Assembly: GCF_000283155.1 (NCBI RefSeq)
Contig: NW_004454181.1
Span: 18,380,825-18,444,824, forward strand
Source: Ceratotherium simum simum
Taxonomy: Eukaryota > Chordata > Mammalia > Perissodactyla > Rhinocerotidae
Reading direction: 5' to 3'
Length of the DNA: 64,000 nucleotides
Positions within the stretch are counted from its first letter, which is position 1; every line of letters starts with the position of its first letter. Shown here in pieces: positions 11,201 to 23,200 of this stretch. A program made the position numbers and the translations under genes. The notes under the pieces are model-generated. The model worked only from the letters and a program-made list of their open reading frames with translations. It made no database searches and was not told the origin of the DNA.

Positions 11201-14200
11201 CCAAATGTGTGTGTATTCTAACATGAGTGGTAGTATAATTTACACACTTTCCTCTACCGTTTGATTTTTTTTTGATGTTTATGTTTTAATAATTTAATAT
11301 TTTCTATGAAACCACTGAACAGAAGCTCCATGACCAGAAGGGATTTTTTTTGTCCTTTCTGCTCATCGTGACAATAAAGATATGTAGTAGATACTCAATA
11401 AATTTATGTTGAATGAATGAATGGAATATTTCTTTCTGGTCATTTTCTATCTAAGTATATACATTTTATTTTACAAAAAGGCCGTTGGAGTATATTAGAG
11501 TTCCATAACAATTTTTTTTCTTAAGCATATATACTAAGTAACTTCCTGTGTCATTAACTATTCTTCTACAGTATCGTGCATAATGTTTTATTATATGGAT
11601 ATACCATGATTGGGTTAATTCATCTTGTTGGATATTTAGATGGAGCTGCTTTTTTCATTTTTTTAAATTGAAGTATAATTTATATACAGTACAGTGTACA
11701 GATCTTAAGTGTGCATACAGTTTTGAGTGTACAGTGAGTTTTAACAAATGTATAATCAAGATGTAGAACATTGCCATCAACCTAGAAAGTTCCCTGGTGT
11801 CCCTTCTCAGTCACTCACCCCATCCTGCTCCCAGTCCCAGGCAATCACTGATCTGCTTTTTGTCTCTGTAGATTAATTTGTCTTTTCTAGAGTCGTATAA
11901 ATGGAGTTACATGTATGGATGCTTTTCTGTGTGCCTTTTTTTACTTAGTGTAATGCTTTGAGATTCATCCATGTTGTATCTATTAGGAGTTTATTTCTTT
12001 TTGTTGCTGCATAGTATTCCGTTGTATGTATATAACATAATTTGTTTATCCATTCCCGTCTTGATGGTCTTTTGGGTCGTTTCTAGTGTGCCATTTTACA
12101 CAGCACTGCGGTGGGGAGCCTAGTCTTTTATCTGTGCGTATGCTCATGAGAATAAATTCCTAAAATCGAATTGCTGGTCACAGGGTATGATTCTAAGAAC
12201 CTTGCACATCATCAGTTAATAAATTCCCAAAGGTTGCACCAGCTTGCACTTCCACCGGTGGGGCGGGAGAGTGCCTGCTTCCCAGCAGCTTTGCTAACGC
12301 TGGATATTAGCCTCTAAAAAAAAACAATTCCCTTTACAGAGGTCGAAATGGTGTCTCTTGGCTGTGTTTAAAAGGAGCAGGAACCTAGAATAGGAAAAGC
12401 ACTGCAGAATAGCAGGGCATGGGGAGGGAACTCTGAATACTTTCCAGGGTCTGGGAGCCCCGTCTGCAGCAGGGAACCAGCCGGAGACTTGTGTCAGGCT
12501 GCTTGAGGGCTATTGAGGTGACCCTCAGCCCTGGCCAGAAAACTCCCTACTGTCCCTCTTAGCCCCATCGTTGCAATGTGTGCTGTCCGCTACCCCCAAG
12601 GGGCAGTTATTGGGAAACTGAATCCTTCTGAGGCTGAATTTGAATTGTCCTGAAGCACTGGGTCCCTTGCAGGTCACTGGAGCAGATGGTGCCAGAGTTT
12701 GGGCTGTCTTTATGATAGGGACATCCACGCTGCTACCACCAGCTACTTAGTCCTGAAATGGTCATCCAGTGACTTGAGAGGCTGGGTTGGGGGAGACAAG
12801 GAGGAGAAGGGAGGATCATCAGAACAGAGGCATCCGGAACTGGATAGATTCAGTTACTGTAAGGAAAAGTTGGAAAGAATGTAAATGCCCATCAGAAGGG
12901 AATTGGTTTCCCTGTGGTTCATCCATCCACTAAATTTTGGTGGCGTCTTTAGATGTGACGTGGTAGATAACTTAGTACTTGATGACGATTGATTTTTCTG
13001 ATCATTGTAAAAGATCCAAGCAACTGAGAGAACTTCTGACTCTTTGGAGTGAATCACTGCTTCTTCCTTAACTTTTTATTATAGAAATATTTAAAGATAC
13101 ACAAAAGTAGAGAGAATAGTAGAGTGAATCCTCATGTCCCCACCACCCAGCCCAGGGCCTGTTTCCTCTCTTCCCCAGACAGCATGTCACTTCACCCGTA
13201 GATATCTACTAACAGATAAAGAAAGACTTTTCTTTTAACATAACAACTATGCCATTATTACAGTTAACAAAATTAACCATAATTCATTAATGTGTTCTAT
13301 TGCCCAGTCCATATTCAGTTCTCCCCAGCTGTCTCAAAAATGGCTTTTATAGTTGGTTTGTTCAAATCATGATCCAGATAAGGTCTGTGCATTAATTACA
13401 TTAAAAAAATTACTCTTAAGTCTTTTATTCTCTAATGGTCCCCCTGTCCTCCATGCCCTTAAAATTTTTTTTTCATGCCATTGATTTTTGGAGAAAACTG
13501 GGTCATTTGTCCTGATGAACGTCCGCTATTCTTGATTTGGCCTGTTGCTTCCTCATGGTATCATTTAACCTGAGTTCACTGTTAACGTTTGGTTTATGTA
13601 CTTCCCCACTCTTGTGGGATTATAATATGCTGTAACCTACTTGTTCTCTAGCTGTTAGCTCAAACATCACTTCCTCAGAGGAGCCTTCCCTGACTCCCCA
13701 ACAAGATCAGGGCTGGGCCCCTTGTTATGTTCTGAGACCACCCTCGATTATTCCTTCTGCACTCAGCACAGTTTGTGATTATACACTTGTTAATGGGATT
13801 ATTCCATTTGGATCTAGCTCCATCCCTAGAAGGCAGGCAGGGGCTGTGTCTCCTAAGTTCTGAGCAGAGCAGCTGCTGCATGAGAAGGCCCCCCCCCCCC
13901 CGTCACTATGTACTCATCGTGGACACCTTATCTGGGATCTGTGCCTTACAGCCACACCCTGCCTTCCGGGCCTTCGCTGTTGAAATAGCCTTGTGGGGTG
14001 GGCAGCACGGCTGCTAACTCCATTCTGCTGGTAGATAATCGCCTCCCAGGACTTAAGAGCTTGGTCAGGGTCTCCCTATTTAATAGGGTGATCTGCTGTT
14101 CAGAGCCCGGCTTTTGACAAGCAGAGGAATTGCAGTCAGTCTTGAAGTCACTGATGGTGTAACATGAACTTCCCCTCCCGTGGGGCCGACACCCTGGGCA

Positions 14201-17200
14201 GCCGCGGTGCGAGGTGAGAAGGCCGGGTTCGTAGTACAAAGCTGCTGGCTCTGAGTTGAACTCTCTCATTGGTCTCTGCTTTTGTGTTAACTTTCTGTTT
14301 TGAAATAATTTTCAAACTTAGAGTATACAGTTGTGAACATTTTAACACATTTGCCTTATTCTCTTCTTCTGTCTTTATACATTTTGTTTTTTCTGGAACC
14401 AAGTTGCAGACATGATACCCCACTATCCCTTAATACTTTAGAGTTTATTTCACATGGTTAATTTTAAGATGGGCCATGGAGCGCTTTCTGGAGGAGTTTA
14501 TGTCAGACCACTAGGGACATCTCCCAGATGTCAGGAACCTCCCCGGAAGCCTGTTTTGGGAGGAGGGGATTCAGCCTTCTGATCAGGAAGGAGGAAGCCA
14601 AGTGGCCACAGGTAGTCTTTGTTGGCCATTGTGTCTGGGGAAGGCGGAGTTCTAGCTTATTTCCTTGGACCATCTCCGTGGCTTGGTTGGCAGAGAGCCT
14701 CTTTATCCAGAAGCCATTTACTGAGCCCCGTGTATAACCCGTAGACCCATGGGAGGCCCTGCCAGGAGATGCCCCGACCCAACTCCCACCCTGGGGTCCT
14801 TAGCACAGCTGAGGACATAGTCATATAAGACCGTTTATGGCCATTCCATTTGTTAATGGCTGTAATGGCCAGTGAAAGTTAGTAATGATGGTCCATCATC
14901 ATTAATAGTGGTTTACACCCATTAATGGGTGCTTACAGTGTGCTGAGAGCTTGACATATTCCCTTCCATTATCTAAATCCTCAGGCAACCCTTTCTAATA
15001 GGTACTGTAATTATCCCCATTTTACAGATGGGACATGTTCAAGTTGAGAGACTTAAATAACTTACCCAAAGCCATACAGCTAGTACTGTAGATGGCAGAG
15101 CCGGGATTTGAACCCAAGCAACCTGGCTCCAAGCTCACACTTTTAACCGCTGTACCAACGGTGACATCCCGTTGCCTAGGGAAGTGTGAAAAGCTTCAAA
15201 GAGGAGGTGCTGTTTGAGCCAAGTTCAAAGGATAAGCAGAAGCTTGCTAGGCAGAGAGGTGTGGAGGAAGTTCATCTACCAGAGCCCAGGGCAGCGTGTG
15301 ATGGTCACACATCAGTGACCCTGCGGGGGTGAGGGGGGGGGTGGCGGTCTGGTGAGGTGAGTAGGAAAGGAGAGGGAGATGGACCAGAAGCATTGGCTCT
15401 GGGGAGGCCGGTGAGCACTTGGAGAGCTATGAAGAGGGTATGAGGAAGGCAGTGCCAGACCACTGGACAGGGGCCTTGGCCTTGGAGACCTGGGTGTTGG
15501 CAGTGATCCAAGGAGATGGCATCTGAACCAGGGCGGGAAGTGGAGAGACTTGAGAATTTTAGGAAATAGGGTCAAAAGGACCAGTTAACAAAAGGACTGA
15601 AAGATTTCAAGTTTCTTACTGGTTGGAACAAAGTAATTTTCCATTGCTCAGCACGATCAGCCCTTTTCACAGTGTGGTGTTCTTGGAGTGCTCCTTCTAG
15701 CAATTGCTAGTTTCTGTGTAGTCTTTAAGGACTCCCACTGCCCACCACGTTAAGGGAGTTAATGTTTATTGGGCACCTATGATATGCCAGACGCTGTTGA
15801 ATGGCTGATGCACATTATCTCATTTGATTATTAAAGTTGCTTTTAAAAAAGGACAAGTTAAACCTCCTGACCAAGGCAGCAGTTGTTCTTGAACATCAGT
15901 GCCTGTTCATTCTTGCATTCAACACATACTGGCAGCTGACCACATGCCAAGCACTGCTAGCCACTGGGGGTGTAAGTGACGAACAAAACAAAGTTCTCTA
16001 CCTTCACGGAGCTTGGAGTCAAGCATCAGGCTCGAATGAAGTCCTTGTAAAGCACAGATAGGTGCCCAAGAAGTCTGAGTCAGTAGGTCAGAAAAGTGGG
16101 GAGTAGTAGATTCCTAGGGCTGCCTCAGACTGGGTGGCTTAAAACGACAGTTTATTCTCACGATTCTGGAGGCTGGAAGTTCAAAATCCAGGTGTCTGCA
16201 GGGCCCTGCTCCCTTCAGAGGCTCTTGGGGAGGATCCTTCCTTGCCTCTTCTAGATCTGGTGGTTTCCAGCATCCTTGGCGTTTCTTGGCTTGTAGCTGC
16301 ATCCCTCCATTCTCTGCCCCCATGTTCACATGGCCTTCTTCCTGTGTCCGTCTTCACCTAGTTTTTCCTCTGTATGTCTCTGTTTTCTCTTCTTATAAGG
16401 ACACCAGTCATTGGATTAGGGCCCACCCTAATCCACTACAACCTCATTTTAACTTGGTTGCATCTGTAGAGACCCTATTTCCAAATAAGATTGCATTCTG
16501 AGGTTCTGGGTAGACATGAATTTTGGGGGGACGCTATCCAAGTCAGTACAGAAGGGAAGGCTCCATTTTTCAGTAGATTTCTGGGAGATTCCAGTGCCTG
16601 TGGTCAACTGACCACAGTTGCAGAAACCTTGGACTGGGGATCAGCAGGAGAATGGAGTCCTGGCTGGGGCGACTGGGGGGTAGTGGTGGTGGTTGCCCTA
16701 TTCACCCATTTCGAGCTGCATGTTAGGGTCAAGGTGCCCAGGATAGAATCCATCAGAAGGAATCTGGAAGTTGGGGACAGGAGCCAGAAGTGTGGAGCAA
16801 AGAGCATTTAAGGCCGTAGCTTAGGAATGGTGACCTAGGAGGAAAGGAAGAGAGATCCAAGAGTTGGACCTGTTACAGAGAACCAGGAAGGAGGTACATG
16901 ATGACCCCTGCCCCTAGATGACAGAGGGTGTGGGAGAAGGAGGGGAACCCCCAGTAGAGAAGGTGTGGGATGTGGTCAGATCAGGAAGCTGCTGAAGTGA
17001 AGAACGTGAGGGGCATTTTATGAAAAGGCCATGAGTGTTGTCTGTGGGGGTGTTGGGGGTGCTCAGTGTCATCGGTGGGAGGGAGACCCCTGAGAGGGGG
17101 CAGGCATGACTGTGGCCGTGGTTGGATGCCCAGCACCTGTAGCTGGGCCAGGCGCAAAGCATGCCCGGAAGGGCAGTGGCTCTGGCTGCTGGGAATGAGG

Positions 17201-20200
17201 AGGTGTGTCCTGAGCTGGCCCCCTTGCCATTTGCTGAGTTCAGGGGGCTGGTGAGGGATGTGGTGGCTGAGGGTGACCTTTCTCTCTGCTAGAAGGAAGC
17301 TACGGCCGGACGTCAGCAGGAGGGGATGTCAGTGGCATTGTAGACTTTACGTGCCACAGGCCACCCTCTTGAGAATGTTGAAATTGTGTTCCCGCAGAGA
17401 TGTTGATTCTTTACCGAAAATGCCTCTTTGGGCTTTATGAAGCAACCAGGGCGGAGAGGGGAAGGAGGGTGATCCCGGCCAGGGCCTCTCAGGTCAGTGG
17501 TGTATACTCCTGAGGCCTCTGAAGCACCCCCTCCCCTTTCTTTTTCCCTTTCAATTTGCAAGTCTCCTCTTCCTCTTGGTCACCTTGGTTACCCATGGTG
17601 TTTCTTCACATCTTGCCACTCTTTGTTCTCAGGCCGACTCAACCCCTAGAGCTGTTTCCCAAGCAGCTGGCCCAGTGCCTGGAGGCCCAGCCTCCCTAGG
17701 GAGGCCGCAGTTGGCAGCAGTGAGGATGAGCATGATGGGAAGCACAGAAGAGGAGACCTAGCGTGGTTTTCTTTCCATGGCTGGTGGAGGAGAGCAGCTC
17801 AGCCCTGCTCTGCACCTTGGACTCTGTCTGAAGTGGTTATCACACCCCAGGCCTAGCGGGCTCCTCTCATGTCTAAGTGCAGGATTTGCCACTAACCTGA
17901 GTGTGGCCTTGTCTGTTGCACTTCTGTGCCTGGGTACTAATATTAGTGGTGGTCCCACTGCCTGGGCTCACCTGGAGAGGGTGGGTGTTGGGATGGAGAG
18001 CCTAAAGTGAGTTACAGTTGTCAGAGGGGCGATAGTCTCCTGAGAGAGAAGTGGGGGCGTGTGTGTGCAGAGAAACAAGACTGGAAGGCGTATATACTGA
18101 CAGGCGCACACCCTTGCAATTCTTTCCTCAGGGTGGGATTGCTGGTGGTTTTCATTTTCTTTGTACTCATCTGTATGCTCTGAAATTTCTGTAGTGATCA
18201 GATATTTTATAATTGGTTAAATATAACATTATTTTGGAAGGAAATCACAAACAAACCTAAACTGTCCTGTGAAGCCCCCAAAACATAGCGTAAAGAGCAC
18301 GGAGTCAGAAAGCCCAGATTCTGAGTCATCATTTATTAGCTGGGAGACCTTAAGCAGGTTACTTAGCCTCTCTGAGCCGTCCTTGTCTGGAATGCTGGGA
18401 TGCTGATAATGCCCGCCTCGTGGGCCTGTTGGAGGATGAGAGCATGGAACACAGTGTCTGGCAAATGAGATATATATATATAAGCTTTCAAATTATATAT
18501 ATAATACATATTTATAAAATAGAAGGGTTGTATACAACTGTTCATCATAATGAGCAATTCCAAATACTCATGAAGACCAGAGAGGAGGTACAAGAAGCTT
18601 GGAGAGCTGAATTCCAGGGAAAAGAGAAAACTCTGTCCTTGCCTTGTGGTGACATGTGCCTCAGTCTACCCAGTAGCAACACCAAGGAGGAACCAGATCT
18701 GTGTTTACGAAGAATTGGGAGCTACCAAAATTATAAATATGGATATATATATAAAAGATATATATGTATTATATATAAGAGATGGGGCAGGGGTGGGGGG
18801 ATTTAGTTTTGGGTCCAACCCCTGGATCCCCCAAGGCAGGGCACCCAGCCCTTGGCTGCCTGGGGCTTCTGTGAGCTGGCATCTGCCGCCTTTTGTGCCT
18901 CTCCTAGGCTCCTAATACCATGGCCGTGTAGAGGTTCTTACCAGGGCCGTTCTGCAGGTGGAAGCTGTGGTGTTTAATCTCAGCAAGCTTTTCAGCAAAT
19001 CTCTCAGCTTAGAGTCATCAAATTATTCGGCACTGAGCCAGGGATCTCCACCAGTCTCGCCTTACAGACGTGCTGGGGTTTAATTTCCCCCAGTGCACCA
19101 GTGCCCAGCCGCCAGCACCCTAAAGCACCGTTTCCCAGAACAAGCTCTCTGGGATATTGTTACTCTCCCCCCTGAGAAGAGGGGGTGATGGTGGTGGTCT
19201 GTGGGTAAATAAATTCAACCTGGAGTCTCTCAAAACTATATGAGTTTCTTCCTGAACAAATGTTTCAGGGCCTCTAATGGGCTAATGTATGATTCCTTTA
19301 GGAAGGAGCAATGTAGTATGCAGTGTTTCCCAAACTAATGGCGCACAGAACCCTTTTCTTCAGAAAGTGTATCTTGGGACTGGGGTGTCATGGAACACAC
19401 GTTGGGAAACATTGCCTTAGAAATGACTGAGTATAGAGTGCATAATTTATAATTCTTGGAGTTCCCAGTCCTCTGTAAACATTGACCTGCTTCCTCCTCG
19501 GTAACTCTCTGTTGCTGCTAGGTAGGCTGAGGCATATGCCACCCCAAGGCAAGGATAGAGCTTTTTCTTTTCCCTGGAATTCAGCATCCCCTGGAATTCT
19601 TGTACCTCCCCTCTGGACTTCGTATTTGGAATTTCTCACTATGATGAATAGTTTTTATTCAGCCTAAGATCAGGAGCAAATCTTTTTTTTTTTTTTTTTT
19701 ACCTTTTCAAGTATTTGCCATTCCCCAAACTTGGGGGGTTTGGTAATTATTGAGTGTCTCTTTTGTGTCAGATCACAGAGCTGAACAAGGTGAACCCAGG
19801 TCCTGCCCTCATGATGTTTACAGTCGAGGGTTGAAGGAGGACAGTAAAAATCTGGGTGGATGGGTGGATGGGTGGGTGGGTTGGTGGGTGGATGGGTGGA
19901 CGGATGGGTGAAAAGTCCTAGATGCTTGGGGAATATCTTACGGGGGCATGACCAGGGAACACTCTTTTCAGAAGTGACTTTTAGGGGCCGGTGCTGTGGC
20001 TTAGTGGTTAAGTGCGCGCGCTCCGCTACTGGCAGCCCAGGTTCGGATCCCGGGCGCACACCGACGCACCGCTTCTCCAGCCATGCTGAGGCTGCGTCCC
20101 ACATACAGCAACTAGAAGGATGTGCAGCTATGACATACAACTATCTACTGGGGCTTTGGGGGAAAAAAAGTAAATAAATAAAATTATAAAAAAAAAAAAA

Positions 20201-23200
20201 GAAGTGACTTTTAAGCTGAGATCTGAAGGAAGACTGGGTTAGTAATGAGAAATAAAACTATGAGGCAGTAGAAAATAATACAGAGCGGGGCACCAAGGGT
20301 TAAAATGAAGACTTCCCTTCCTCCCCTAATGTGAGAAACCAGGGGTGACTGGCTGACTTCTACAGTGCACGTGACCTTCAGACTCCTCTGAGGTTAGCCT
20401 CAAAATGCCGGCAGAGCCTGTGTGTGAAGAGCGCACGCTGAATTTTCTCCCCCATCTGTCCTGCAACAGTGACAGGCCGGGGTCCCTGCGCAGCAGTCCT
20501 GGCTGTGGGCTCGGGGTCTGTTTAACTGCACTTCAGGGTTGGCCTCGCCTGTACTCCCAGGCACTTCTGAGCCCAGCACTGTGTGGAGTGTTTGCCACCT
20601 CTGCCAAGGTCAGCGCCTCTGTGGGGGAGGGGGAGAGCAGCGGAGACGAGACACAGCCTGGAATCTTCAGAAGCCTGTCCAGGCCACCCCTCTGCCTCCT
20701 TACGAAGCTCAGTCAGGGGCTTTGTGTAGGTTGTGATTCACTGGTCCTTGGCCTTTCTTGGAGCGCTGTCCCTCTCAGATACTCCTCTTTCTGCCTTGGA
20801 ACCTCCAGGCAGAGCTCTTGGGCAGCAGGGAGAGTGGTTTCTAAAGGCCTTCAGCCCAGCTTGACACCCCCCATCTTCCTTCCCCCCAGAATAGCTCCTC
20901 TGGTCTTGGAAATGCTGGGGTTTCCCACTCAAGGGGGCATTACCCCTCACCCTGTTGGTTACCCCGGGGAAAGGAAGCAGGGCTGGGTAAGGGAGACCAG
21001 CGGGGGAGGAAGGCAGAGCAGGCCACAGGCGGAGGGAGGATCCCCCAGTTGGTGTTTGCTCAGCTCGCACCTGTGTTGATCGTGGAAAACACTCCATTCA
21101 TTCATTCGTTCATTCATTCACTCACTCAGCAGATATTCATTAGCCCTAAGTGTGTGCTGGGTACCAAGGGGACAGCCAAGACCTGGAGAGAGAAGTGGCT
21201 CCCTCCCTCACGGAGACCACATTGTAGGGGGCAGCGAGGCCGTTTAATCAACAGGCAGACACTTCAGTCAACAGTGACTGCTCACTGTCGGGGGTGCGCG
21301 GGGTCGTCAGGGAAGGCCTCTCCCGTGAGTGCCCTGAACAGAGACCGGAAGGAAGAGAAACGGCCCAGTTGTCCAAAATGAGGGTCTGGTGAATTCACAG
21401 CCCAACCTTACAATGCAACGCCAGGCAGCCACTGAAAACGTTGTTTCTGATGCTGTGTGAAGGGGAGTGGGGCGCACTTGGAGATTATGATTCCGTTTTG
21501 TGAAAGTTTGCACGGAGAAACATCTGAAGAGTCTGTGTAAAACTTAATAGTACTTCTCTCTGCGTGAGGATTATAAGTGATATTTGTTATTCTTTTCTAC
21601 TTGTGAAAATTTGTTAGTGAACACACAGTTTATAATTAGTAAAAAGAAAAACATTACCTCTGGGTGGGAGTTCGGCGGGACCTTTGTGTCTTGTGAGGAT
21701 CACATGGGATATTTAGCACAGGGCTGGCCTGGGGGATGTTGTTATTAAAGGGCTAATTTATTTATTTATTTATTTTGAAGAGGAAGATCAGCCCTGAGCT
21801 AACATCTGTTGCCAGTCCTCCTCTTTTTGCTGAGGAAGACTGGCCCTGAGCTAACATCCATGCCCATCTTCCTCTACTTTATGTGTGGGATGCCTGCCAC
21901 AGCGTGGCTTGATAAGTGGTGTATATGTCCGCGCCCGGGATTGGAACCTGCAAACCCCGGACCGCTGAAGTGGAGCGCGTGACTTTAACCGCTACGCCAC
22001 AGGGCCGGCCCCTAAAGGGCTAATTTTGTCAAAGTGATGACGCCTTGGGGATACATTTTGAGCTGGACCTTAATACAGTGAACCCCAGGCCACCGAAGAC
22101 GGGTGTGCAAACTTAACCACTACACCACCGGGCCGGCCCCAGATGAGAACTTTTAAGATTGCTATCTTAGCAACTTTCAAATATGGAATACAGTATTAAC
22201 TTTAGTCACCATACTGTCCATTACATCCCCATGACTTATTTTATAAGTGGAATTTTGTACCTTTTGACCCCCTTCACTCATTTTGCCCACCCCCCACCTC
22301 TGCAACCACCAGTCTGTTCTCTATGAATTCAGTTTTTTTAGATTGAATGTTTAAAAAAGTCCACAGGGTTGAGAATCATGAAAATAAAAATCACAGAAGA
22401 TCCCAGCCCCCCAAGATAACCCCTGTTATCATTTTGGTGTATGTTTTCCATTTTTTCTAGCCCGTTGTTATTTTTTTTTAAAATAAAATAAACTACTGTG
22501 ATAACAAGGCAGGTTTTTGTAAGGTGGATTCCTCCCCCTCCATGAACTCCATCACGACCATCTGTCCGTGTGCCCCCACCTGCTCATCTGCTCATCTCTA
22601 GGTGTACCTGAGGCGCACGTGCTCTCCTGTCTGGCTCAGGTGATAGAGGGCCAGCAGCTGGGGAGGAAGAGTTTCAGAAAGCCTCTGCCCGTCCCTCCGC
22701 CCCTCTTTGTGCCCCTCTTTGTGCGTTCCCCGCAGCCTTTCTGCCGGCCACACAGATGCTGCCCCCAGCCCTGCTGAGAGGAAGGTCACCCTGCCTCACT
22801 GGGTTCCTGCCGCCTTTCTGCCCACGCTGGCTGCTGAGTGCCTGCCAAGTGCCGGCGTAATCCAGGAGAGCTTTATAAGCCGCCCCTTGCAGGCTGCTCT
22901 TTTGTTTCTGGGATATAGGCCGCTCAGCAGAAGGGGCTGGCTTCATGCATCCCGGCTGCTGCGGCCTTCAAGCTGACTTAGGTCAAGAGTGCCTGGGAGG
23001 AATGTGATCCTTAGAGCAAAGCCCTTGTAATGAATGCCTTTTCCCCCTAATTGGGTTAGGGAGGTAATCAGCTGGCCTCCAACTAACGAGGGTAGGCATG
23101 CTTGCGTCCCACATTGTTGTTTATTTGTCAAAGAATCGCCCTTCTCGGAGTGCCAGAAGCTGAGGCTCAGAGTTCTCATTCCGTTTGGTTTGGGAGCTCT

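Noticed and set aside
19853..19915. CRISPR-like short repeats
   Set aside because: Simple four-base units with no spacers, in a mammalian intron.
19984..20060. tRNA gene
   Set aside because: A and B box-like sequences belong to the tRNA-derived ERE head. The cloverleaf is degenerate and the unit continues into a SINE body and A tail.
19670..20140. Recurrent peptide beginning MYVIAAHPSSCCMWD (also at 31.7, 33.9, 56.4, 62.2 kb)
   Set aside because: It is the antisense reading of the ERE SINE body, repeated because the SINE is repeated. It is not a protein family.
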